A DNA stretch of 22,087 nucleotides, from contig CBDUMN010000057.1 of NCBI GenBank assembly GCA_965368335.1, positions 1 to 22,087 of the forward strand, read 5' to 3'. The DNA is from CBDUMN01 sp965368335. Its GTDB lineage: Bacteria > Pseudomonadota > Alphaproteobacteria > Rhodospirillales > JAPHRK01. The position numbers and the translations under genes were made by a program. Below the pieces are notes generated by a model that saw nothing but the letters and a program-made list of their open reading frames with translations, made no database searches and was not told the origin of the DNA. This document shows positions 6,260 through 14,084 of the stretch, piece by piece (position 1 is the first letter of the stretch; the number at the start of each line of letters is the position of its first letter).

Positions 6260-8035
6260 ATGAGCGAAACCGGCCTCACCATGGATAATGAAAAAGTTCT
6301 AATCGGACTCGGCGTCTCTCCCGGCATCGCTATCGGCAACGCGATGATGCGCGAAGGCCGCTCCGTGACGGTGCCCGAATACTGCATATGGGAAGACGGC
6401 ATCGAAAAGGAAATTGAACGCTTTCACGAAGCCGTCGAGCTGACGCGCCGCCAAATCAGGCTTTTAAAGCGTAAAGCCGGGAACCTCCCCGAAACAGCGT
6501 CCGAAGAACTATCGATCCTTTTGGACGCTTATGTTCAGATGCTCGAAGGCTCCCGCCTTGTCCGCGGTGTTGAGCGCCGCATCAGGGAAGACCGAGTCAA
6601 CGCCGAACTGGCGGTCCAGTCGGAACTGAATGAGATATCCTCAAGTTTTGCGGCCCTGGAAGATGCCTATATCGCCGCCCGCCTCGACGATATTAGAGAA
6701 GTCGCCCACCGGCTGATCCGGGCGCTTATGCGCACCCCGCAGGCTCCCTTCGCCGATGTGCCGCAAGGCGCGATTATCGTCGCGGCCGAAATGACCCCCG
6801 CCGACACGGCGCAGATCGACCCATCCCGCGTGGCGGCCTTCACCACGGCGACCGGCGGGGCCCAGGGCCATACCGCGATTATGGCGCGCGCCCTTGGCAT
6901 GCCTGCCGTGCTCGGCATTAAAAATCTGATCCACGAAGTTGAGAGCGGCGATGTCATCATCGTTGATGGGGACGAAGGGCGCGTTGTCATCAACCCCAAC
7001 GCGGCGACCCTGGCCGAGTTTGAAAAACGGCGTGAAGAGATTGACCGCCGCCATGCAAAACTCGCCAAACTGCGCGATAAACCGGCAGAAACGCGCGACG
7101 GCACGGTGGTTACGCTGTTAGCCAACCTTGAGCTTCCCATCGAATTGGATGGCGCCGTCTCTTCGGGCGCCGAGGGCATCGGCCTACTGCGTAGCGAATT
7201 CGCCTACATGAACCGCACCGACCTCCCCGGCGAAGAGGAGCAGTATCAGCTCTATCGCACGATGGTTGAAAAGATGGACGGCAAGCCCGTCACTATCCGC
7301 ACCCTCGATATCGGCGGCGAAAAAATCGCCACTTCATTGCTCGGCGATTACGGCGAAAGCCTCAACTCAGCCTTGGGGCTCCGCGGCATCCGCCTGTCAT
7401 TGAAGCAGACCAAGCTGATCGAGACCCAGGCCGCCGCCATTCTGCGCGCCGCGGCGCACGGTCCAGTGCGTATCCTGCTGCCGATGATCACCAGCGTCAT
7501 CGAAATCCGCCGGGCCAAGGATCTGTTTAAAAAAGTCCACGCCCGATTGGTCGAACAGGGCCGAGACGTTCCCGCCGCCCTACCGCCCCTCGGTATCATG
7601 ATCGAGGTGCCGGGCACCGCTCTGACCGCCGATTCCCTCGCGGCCAATTGCGACTTCTTCGCCATCGGGTCGAACGATCTGACCATGTACGCCTTGGCCG
7701 CCGACCGGACCGACGATCAGGTCGCCAAACTCTACGACCCTCTCCATCCCGCCGTTTTAAGGCTGATCCAGTTTTCCGTTTCGGCAGCCAACCGGGCGGG
7801 CATTTCGGTTTCAATCTGCGGAGAAATCGCCGGCGACCCTCGTTTCACCGCGATCCTCTTAGGGCTGGGCCTGCGTCGGTTCAGCATGGCGACCCCAAAA
7901 ATTCCAGTGGTCAAGCAGCGCATTCGCAGCATGGACCTCCCGGCCGCCGAACGCCGCGCGGCGATGATTATGGAACAGATGGACCCCATCCGCATCGCCA
8001 TGCTGGTCGACGACTTCAACGCTCTTGCCTCCTAA
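6260..8035 (+). CDS. ptsP: Phosphoenolpyruvate-protein phosphotransferase (enzyme I), without a GAF domain
   Basis: The 591-residue enzyme takes phosphate from PEP and passes it to HPr. The N-terminal domain starts at GLGVSPGIAIGNA, with active-site H204 in GGAQGHTAIMARALGMPAVLG. The PEP-binding barrel has LLRSEFAYM, the signature IGSNDLTMYALA, and the catalytic cysteine C520 in SICGEIAGDP. It has the length and layout of classical enzyme I and lacks the N-terminal GAF domain that marks nitrogen-type enzyme I (PtsP) in many proteobacteria, so the symbol follows usual annotation practice rather than domain content. The loop preceding the active-site histidine has QG where TS is common. An alternative start, ATG at 6281, would drop seven residues. 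It is the last gene of the relay cluster; no clear terminator follows. Confidence 0.92.
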   Translation: MSETGLTMDNEKVLIGLGVSPGIAIGNAMMREGRSVTVPEYCIWEDGIEKEIERFHEAVELTRRQIRLLKRKAGNLPETASEELSILLDAYVQMLEGSRLVRGVERRIREDRVNAELAVQSELNEISSSFAALEDAYIAARLDDIREVAHRLIRALMRTPQAPFADVPQGAIIVAAEMTPADTAQIDPSRVAAFTTATGGAQGHTAIMARALGMPAVLGIKNLIHEVESGDVIIVDGDEGRVVINPNAATLAEFEKRREEIDRRHAKLAKLRDKPAETRDGTVVTLLANLELPIELDGAVSSGAEGIGLLRSEFAYMNRTDLPGEEEQYQLYRTMVEKMDGKPVTIRTLDIGGEKIATSLLGDYGESLNSALGLRGIRLSLKQTKLIETQAAAILRAAAHGPVRILLPMITSVIEIRRAKDLFKKVHARLVEQGRDVPAALPPLGIMIEVPGTALTADSLAANCDFFAIGSNDLTMYALAADRTDDQVAKLYDPLHPAVLRLIQFSVSAANRAGISVSICGEIAGDPRFTAILLGLGLRRFSMATPKIPVVKQRIRSMDLPAAERRAAMIMEQMDPIRIAMLVDDFNALAS

Positions 8036-8071
8036 AACTCAGGGCCGCCCGGAAAGTCGCTCAAAATATCC

Positions 8072-8101
8072 ACATAAAGACATAAACAATTTTTTATATG
8101 T
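8072..8101. promoter_or_regulatory. AT-rich direct/inverted repeat upstream of ahcY, candidate operator
   Basis: Two copies of ACATAAA at 8072-8078 and 8080-8086 are separated by a single G, and an opposing TTATATGT ends at 8101, giving an imperfect dyad in an otherwise GC-rich region. It lies 88-117 bases before the ahcY start, where a promoter and regulator site are expected. ArsR-family regulators of S-adenosylhomocysteine metabolism (SahR) are known to act at AT-rich palindromes near ahcY in proteobacteria; linking this element to them is an inference. I could not define matching -35 and -10 boxes with confidence. Confidence 0.35.
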
Positions 8102-8188
8102 TAGTCCTTGCGCGGGTTTGACGGTCCTGCTAAGACCTTTTCCAAGCTATTTTCAGAAGATTTTCGTCACTTAAAGGGGACTACTCCC

Positions 8189-9586
<1,398 letters not shown>

Positions 9587-9593
9587 CATCATT

Positions 9594-9626
9594 ACCCCTC
9601 CTAACCTCCCTAGAAGGGGAGGGACT
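9594..9626. repeat. REP-like intergenic palindromic element
   Basis: The segment reads C-rich then G-rich around CTAGAA (CCTCCCTAGAAGGGGAGG plus a preceding CCCCTCCTAA), forming an imperfect stem with one bulged base. It lies between the ahcY stop and its terminator. Elements of this form (CCTCCC...GGGGAGG) recur between genes in many alphaproteobacterial genomes. Only one copy is in this window, so repeat status is inferred. Confidence 0.35.
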
Positions 9627-9669
9627 CCATCTCGCCGGTTGATCAGGGGTGCTTTTGTGGAACAGAGTT

Positions 9670-9700
9670 AAGGCTCCCGGAATTATCCGGGGGCCTTTTC
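9670..9700 (+). terminator. Intrinsic terminator after ahcY
   Basis: AAGGCTCCCGGA at 9670-9681 pairs with TCCGGGGGCCTT at 9686-9697 (one G-U pair) around an ATTA loop and runs into TTTTCCATTTT. A GC-rich 12-base stem followed by a T-run is a standard Rho-independent terminator. It separates ahcY from the divL unit. Confidence 0.85.
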
Positions 9701-9766
9701 CATTTTACCCCGACTCGTGAAGCCTTATAGTCTTCTCCACCCGATTCGCGAGATTTTTGGGGCGTA

Positions 9767-11704
9767 ATGAATCCTTGGTGGTCCTTTTTGCTCGGCTTGA
9801 TCGCCGCCGGAGTTCCGGCGGGGGCCGCCGCATGGCATTTCAGGAAAAAGTCGGAACAATCGGACAAAGCTCGGCAAAAGGAAAAAAAGCGCCGTTTCGC
9901 CGCCGAAGAGACTCTGCTTGGCGCCCCGGATGGCCTTTATCGCTGGAACGCCAAAAACGATGTTGAAACCTGCGATGCGCGGCTTGCCGTTTTGCTCGGC
10001 CTGGAGAAAGGCCCGGCCTCGCGTTATAGCGACATTTTAAGCCGGTTCGAGAGCGACATTTCTCAACAGTTGGACCGCGCTGTCGCCGCGCTCAAGCGCG
10101 ACGGCAAGCCGTTCGATCTTCTGCTTCCGTTAAAAGACGGCAGCCGCACGGTCCAGGCAGTCGGAGTCCGCTCACTGACCGAAGACGGCAGCGAGTTGGC
10201 CCATTGCCTCTGGATGCGCGATGTCAGCGACAGCCGAGCCATCGGCGCACCCGAAGAAACCGCCGACCCGGTGGCGGCCGCCACGGCAATCCTGCGCAGC
10301 ATCGCCGAATCTTTCCCCCATCCGCTGTGGTTTCGCGATTCGGCGCTCAACATTACTTACGCCAACCCCAATGCGCCGCGCGAAGATGTTTCACGCCACC
10401 TCGCCAACAAAGCTGTAGCGGGTGACATTGCCATAAGCGAGCTCACCACCTTTAAAATCGGCGGGCTGCCCCAGCGCATGGAGGTCACCGAAATCCCTCT
10501 GCCCGATGGCGCGGGAACCCTGGGCTTCGCCGTCGACGCTTTCCAGCCGGAGCCGGAAAACACCCTCGCCGCCCCCCTTTCGACGGGCCTCGACGAAGCC
10601 GAAGAGGCCGCCGTTCTCGACAACCTCACCACCGCTGTCGCGATCTACGACAAGCGCGAAAGGCTGACCTACTACAACAAGGCCTATACGGACCTCTGGG
10701 GCATGGACACCGACTGGGCAGGCAGCGGACCCAGCTATAGCGATGTCCTCGAACAGCTCCGCGAAGCACGTCTACTCCCCGAAGTCGCCGATTTCCGTTC
10801 GTTCAAGGAAGAAGAGCTGAAACGCTTCAAAGATCAGGACGAACGCGAAGAAGCCCTGCTTCATCTGCCCAACAACACCTCGCTCCGCGCCGTCATTTCA
10901 CCCCACCGGAACGGCGGACTGATCTTCACCTATGAGGACGTCACCGACCGTCTGGAATTGGAAAGCTCTTATAAAACCCTGCTGGCCGTTCAGCGCGAAA
11001 CCCTCGACAATCTTTACGAAGGCGTCGCCGTGTTTGGGCCGGACGGGCGGCTTCAGCTGTCCAATCCGGCCTTCATCAATATATGGTTGCTCAAAGATGT
11101 CGATTTGGGAGAGCAGCCCCATCTGGCCGACTTCGTCGAAAAAACCCGTCCATTCTATATGGGTTACGAAGACTGGGACCTGTTCAAGGACTCGCTGATC
11201 ACCTGGCTGATGAACCGGGAACCGAAATCGGGCCGCCTCGACCGCTCCGACGGCAGCGTTCTCGATTATGCCGCCGTACCGCTTCCCGATGGCGCGGTGT
11301 TACTCAGCTATCTTGACGTATCGGATAGCGCCGTAGTGGAAAAAGCGCTGCGCGAGCGGGCCGAAGCCATGCAGGCCGCCGACAAGCTCAAATCGGAATT
11401 CATCGCCAACCTGTCCTACGAAGTGCGCACACCGCTAAACAGCATCGTCGGGTTCGCCGATATTCTGGTCGATCAATACTTCGGCAAGCTCAACAAACGC
11501 CAGGGCGAATACGCACGCGGCATTCAGGACAGTTCACAGACTCTCCTGACTCTGTTCAGCGACATCATGGATCTCGCCAACATCGAAGCCGGTCAGCTTT
11601 CTCTTGAGCTCGATACGGTGGATGTGCATACCCTACTGGCCGGGGTCCTCGGGCTGGTCAAGGAGCGTTCGCGCAAGCAGAAGCTCGATCTGGATTTCGA
11701 TTGA
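9767..11704 (+). CDS. divL: DivL-like tyrosine pseudo-histidine kinase, reading frame stopped by in-frame TGA at codon 646
   Basis: One N-terminal membrane segment (about residues 4-22) is followed by several PAS-like regions; two are clear, starting near residues 281 (TAVAIYDKRERLTYYNKAY) and 411 (GVAVFGPDGRLQLSNPAF). The dimerisation helix contains NLSYEVRTPLNS with tyrosine at residue 551 where histidine kinases have histidine. This is the hallmark of DivL, which in Caulobacter carries Tyr550, binds DivK and controls CckA and the CtrA pathway. The frame meets TGA at 11702-11704, after LDLDFD, just before the ATPase domain. The same frame then continues open to 12055; a full-length product of about 762 residues would match the roughly 770 of Caulobacter DivL. 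The start ATG has a nearby GGGG. The truncation may be real, suppressed or a sequence error. Confidence 0.85.
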   Translation: MNPWWSFLLGLIAAGVPAGAAAWHFRKKSEQSDKARQKEKKRRFAAEETLLGAPDGLYRWNAKNDVETCDARLAVLLGLEKGPASRYSDILSRFESDISQQLDRAVAALKRDGKPFDLLLPLKDGSRTVQAVGVRSLTEDGSELAHCLWMRDVSDSRAIGAPEETADPVAAATAILRSIAESFPHPLWFRDSALNITYANPNAPREDVSRHLANKAVAGDIAISELTTFKIGGLPQRMEVTEIPLPDGAGTLGFAVDAFQPEPENTLAAPLSTGLDEAEEAAVLDNLTTAVAIYDKRERLTYYNKAYTDLWGMDTDWAGSGPSYSDVLEQLREARLLPEVADFRSFKEEELKRFKDQDEREEALLHLPNNTSLRAVISPHRNGGLIFTYEDVTDRLELESSYKTLLAVQRETLDNLYEGVAVFGPDGRLQLSNPAFINIWLLKDVDLGEQPHLADFVEKTRPFYMGYEDWDLFKDSLITWLMNREPKSGRLDRSDGSVLDYAAVPLPDGAVLLSYLDVSDSAVVEKALRERAEAMQAADKLKSEFIANLSYEVRTPLNSIVGFADILVDQYFGKLNKRQGEYARGIQDSSQTLLTLFSDIMDLANIEAGQLSLELDTVDVHTLLAGVLGLVKERSRKQKLDLDFD

Positions 11705-12055
11705 CCCGCCGACATCGGCTGGGTGGTGGCGGATGAAAAACGCCTCAAGCAGGTGCTCTTCCAACTGCTCTCCAACGCCACCAAGGGCGGTAGTGCGGGG
11801 GGCAAGGTCGCCCTAACCGCCAAGCGGGTCGAAGAGATGGTCGCCATTTCGGTTTCCGATTCCGGCAGCCGTCTCGTCAGGTCCGATCAGGCCGATCTAT
11901 TTGAGAAAACCACCGGAAGCGGCGATGCGGATGCTGCCGCCGGGATGGGGCTGACTCTGGTCCGGCGCTTTATCGAGCTGCATGGCGGCAGAGTCAGCAT
12001 TGAAACGAAACCGGGCCAGGGCACCACCGTGACCTGCTATCTCCCCGGAGGGTAA
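11705..12055 (+). pseudogene. divL: Detached ATPase domain of divL, in frame downstream of the TGA
   Basis: This is the remainder of the divL frame, 116 codons: PADIGWVVADEKRLKQVLFQ, N box LLSNATK, a degenerate G1 box (DSGSRLVR rather than DxGxGI), G2 box GMGLTLVRRFIELHGG, and an ending typical of HATPase domains (GTTVTCYLPGG). No frameshift or further stop interrupts it, and codon use resembles the upstream part, so it has either been lost very recently or is still translated. A GTG at 11723 could in principle initiate a separate 110-residue peptide, but no ribosome site is evident. The final bases contain the GGAGGG ribosome site of the next gene, tying its translation to this region. Confidence 0.6.
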
Positions 12056-12056
12056 C

Positions 12057-12440
12057 ATGAATATTGAATATGCTTTTTTCGCCAACATGCTGATGTTCGT
12101 CGCCGACCGCACCCCGGCGGTGGACGAGAACGTCGGCGAGATGATTCACCATCTGCGCGCCATGGCCGATCAGGTCAAGGAAGGCAAGCCCATTGCGGTC
12201 AAGGCCAAAGACGTCCCCCTTGCCGCGCGCGGCCTCGCCGGGGTGACCGCCCTGCTGGTCGACAAGATTTTGCCCGAAGCCGCAGCCGATGAAAACGAAG
12301 CGGCCGTCAAACAGATCACCTGGACTTCGGATTCCTGCCTCAAACTGTCGGGCCTGCTGGTGCAGGAACTTCAAAACAAGGGCGAAGACATCGACGAAGA
12401 AGAAACAATCACCATCGACCTTCCACCCCTGCCCAGCTAG
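12057..12440 (+). CDS. Small conserved-looking protein of unknown function downstream of divL
   Basis: I do not recognise this 127-residue protein. It begins MNIEYAFFANMLMFVADRT, appears mainly helical and soluble, and has an acidic tail (NKGEDIDEEETITIDLPPLPS). No signal peptide, membrane segment or metal-binding motif is visible; there is a single cysteine in TSDSCLKLSG. It begins one base after the divL stop, with GGAGGG at the end of divL as its ribosome site, so it is expected to be co-translated with the 3' part of divL. Codon use resembles neighbouring real genes and the frame is fully open. It converges on the reductase gene with only six bases between them. A role linked to DivL is suggested by position only. 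Confidence 0.7.
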   Translation: MNIEYAFFANMLMFVADRTPAVDENVGEMIHHLRAMADQVKEGKPIAVKAKDVPLAARGLAGVTALLVDKILPEAAADENEAAVKQITWTSDSCLKLSGLLVQELQNKGEDIDEEETITIDLPPLPS

Positions 12441-12446
12441 AGCGGA

Positions 12447-13478
12447 TTAGGCCGTTTTTTCCGCCCCCGGCACACCGGTTGTCGTTGAGTAATTGAAATG
12501 CAGGGCCTCCCCAGGATGAACCAAAGGATAGATGGCGTGCGCCGCCACGGCCGCTTCGGAAAACCCCTGCAAAATCAGCTTCAGCTTACCTTCATAGGTG
12601 GCGATATCGCCAATGGCGAAAATACCGTGCGTCGAAGTCGCCATGGTCTCGGGCGAAACGGCAATACGATTCTGGTCCAGATTGAGCCCCCATTGAGCGA
12701 TGGGGCCTAAGTTCATCGACAGACCATAAAAGGGCAAAAAGGCGTCGGCCTCCACCCTTTGCCGGTTACCGTCCAGATCGACTGCGATCACCGCATCGAT
12801 CCGACCGCCCCGCCCCTCAAGGTCGACCGGCTGGAAGGGAATCATCAAATCGACCACCCCGTCGGCCACCAGTCCCTCCATGATCTCAACGCTTTTCGGC
12901 GCGGCGCGGAACTTCTTGCGTCGATGCAAAACGGTCACTTTCTTCGCCACCTCGGCCAGGGAATTGACCCAGTCGACCGCCGAGTCGCCACCGCCTGCGA
13001 TCACCACGTTTTTCCCGGCGAAATCGTCCCGCCGGGCGACCATGTAGTGAACGCTTTCGCCCTCGAAATCTTCAATCCCTTCAATGGGCGGGCGATTGGG
13101 TCCAAACGCCCCGACGCCGCCAGCGATCACCACCGCCTTAGCCGTGATCTCGGTGCCCGCCGAGGTCACCAACCGCCAGCTCCCTTCCGGCGTCTCGTCC
13201 AGCGTCTCGACCCGCTGCCCAAAATGATAGACTGGATTGAACGGCGACGCCTGATCGGTCAGGCGCTGCACCAGTTCGTCGGCGCGAATCTCCGGGAACC
13301 CCGGAATATCGTAGATCGGTTTTTCGGGATAGAGCGCCGAAAGCTGCCCACCCGGCATGTCGAGCACATCGATTACATGACAGGACGCCTTGAGCATGCC
13401 GCATTCGAACACGGCGAAAAGACCCGTCGGCCCCGCACCGATAACCGCCACATCCGTCTTCGCTTTTTGGCCCGCCAT
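12447..13478 (-). CDS. Ferredoxin/flavodoxin-NADP+ reductase, thioredoxin-reductase-like type
   Basis: The 343-residue flavoprotein has an FAD-binding GAGPTGL at residues 14-20, the loop GGQLSALYPEKPIYDIPGF (43-61), NADPH-binding GGGDSA (162-167) followed by LHRRKKFRA, and the second FAD motif GIFAIGDIATYEGKLKLILQGF. There is no CxxC redox pair, which separates it from thioredoxin reductase and places it with the YumC-type ferredoxin-NADP+ reductases (EC 1.18.1.2). It would transfer electrons between NADPH and ferredoxin or flavodoxin in the cytoplasm. The ATG at 13478 has GAGGAAA just upstream. It is the only minus-strand gene between divL and addA and diverges from tsaE across 111 bases. 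The physiological partner is not shown by context. Confidence 0.9.
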   Translation of the reverse strand: MAGQKAKTDVAVIGAGPTGLFAVFECGMLKASCHVIDVLDMPGGQLSALYPEKPIYDIPGFPEIRADELVQRLTDQASPFNPVYHFGQRVETLDETPEGSWRLVTSAGTEITAKAVVIAGGVGAFGPNRPPIEGIEDFEGESVHYMVARRDDFAGKNVVIAGGGDSAVDWVNSLAEVAKKVTVLHRRKKFRAAPKSVEIMEGLVADGVVDLMIPFQPVDLEGRGGRIDAVIAVDLDGNRQRVEADAFLPFYGLSMNLGPIAQWGLNLDQNRIAVSPETMATSTHGIFAIGDIATYEGKLKLILQGFSEAAVAAHAIYPLVHPGEALHFNYSTTTGVPGAEKTA

Positions 13479-13557
13479 AGCGTTTCCTCACGACCGTTTC
13501 ATCCACCCAACAGGTTGGGATCGAACCGCTTCGATACAAGGTTTCAACAGCAGTTGC

Positions 13558-13576
13558 CCCGTCCATCCGGGACGGG
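13558..13576 (+). other. GC-rich hairpin just upstream of the tsaE start
   Basis: CCCGTCC at 13558-13564 pairs perfectly with GGACGGG at 13570-13576 around ATCCG, 13 bases before the tsaE ATG. The region between the divergent reductase and tsaE genes must hold their promoters, but I see no convincing -35/-10 pair. The hairpin has no T-run after it; it could be a leader structure limiting access to the AAGAGA ribosome site. Confidence 0.3.
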
Positions 13577-13589
13577 TAAAAGAGACGGT

Positions 13590-14084
13590 ATGAATGAACC
13601 CGGATCGCAGAAATTTTCTCAGGAACTGGTCCTCGCCGACGAAGCGGCGACGGTTGCCTTCGCCATCTCACTCGCCAAGCTGGCCGAGCCGGGCGACGTG
13701 ATCGCCCTGCGCGGGACGCTCGGCGTGGGCAAGACGGTATTCGCCCGCGCCTTTATCCGCCGTCTGACCGAGGCCGGAGAAGAAGTGCCGAGCCCGACCT
13801 TTACCCTGGTTCAGACTTACGAATCCGACGTTGCGCCGGTTTATCACTTCGATCTTTACCGCATCGAAGACCCGGACGAGGTTTACGAGCTTGATATTGA
13901 AGACGCTTTTTCCGAAGGCGTTTCTCTCATTGAATGGCCTGATCGCATGGAGGCTCTCTTGCCGCGTGATCGTCTGGATGTGGACATTCGCCATGGTGAA
14001 AAAGACGGCGCTCGCCTTCTGACGCTCAGCGCCGAAGGCTCCTGGGCCGAACGTCTGACCCGGGGGTGTGGTTGTGCGCACTGA
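13590..14084 (+). CDS. tsaE: tRNA t6A37 threonylcarbamoyladenosine biosynthesis ATPase TsaE
   Basis: The 164-residue ATPase has the P-loop GTLGVGKT at residues 42-49, PSPTFTLVQTY (about 68-77), HFDLYRI (86-92) and IEWPDRM (114-120), the full TsaE/YjeE motif set. With TsaB, TsaC and TsaD it makes the t6A modification on ANN-decoding tRNAs. The ATG at 13590 gives the usual length; the frame is open far upstream through the region antisense to the reductase, but that part is not TsaE. The end overlaps the next gene. In Caulobacter-type genomes tsaE follows divL closely; here the small unknown gene and the reductase intervene. The last residues, RGCGCAH, are a short extra tail. Confidence 0.93.
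   Translation: MNEPGSQKFSQELVLADEAATVAFAISLAKLAEPGDVIALRGTLGVGKTVFARAFIRRLTEAGEEVPSPTFTLVQTYESDVAPVYHFDLYRIEDPDEVYELDIEDAFSEGVSLIEWPDRMEALLPRDRLDVDIRHGEKDGARLLTLSAEGSWAERLTRGCGCAH

Noticed and set aside
8036..8188. Possible S-adenosylhomocysteine or SAM riboswitch upstream of ahcY
   Set aside because: I found no match to the conserved core of these riboswitches and no strong nested stems. The AT-rich repeat fits a protein operator better.
11702..11724. Firm call of a selenoprotein for divL
   Set aside because: The hairpin lacks the GU apical loop of bacterial SECIS elements, DivL has no redox role, and no selenocysteine genes are in view. It is kept only as a hypothesis.
11723..12055. An independent small histidine-kinase-like gene starting at GTG 11723
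   Set aside because: It is in the same frame as divL and is exactly the missing part of its ATPase domain. No separate ribosome site is visible.
12759..13589. A long plus-strand open stretch in frame with tsaE, which would make a much larger protein
   Set aside because: It is antisense to the reductase gene. TsaE is complete from the ATG at 13590, and the upstream residues resemble no TsaE extension.
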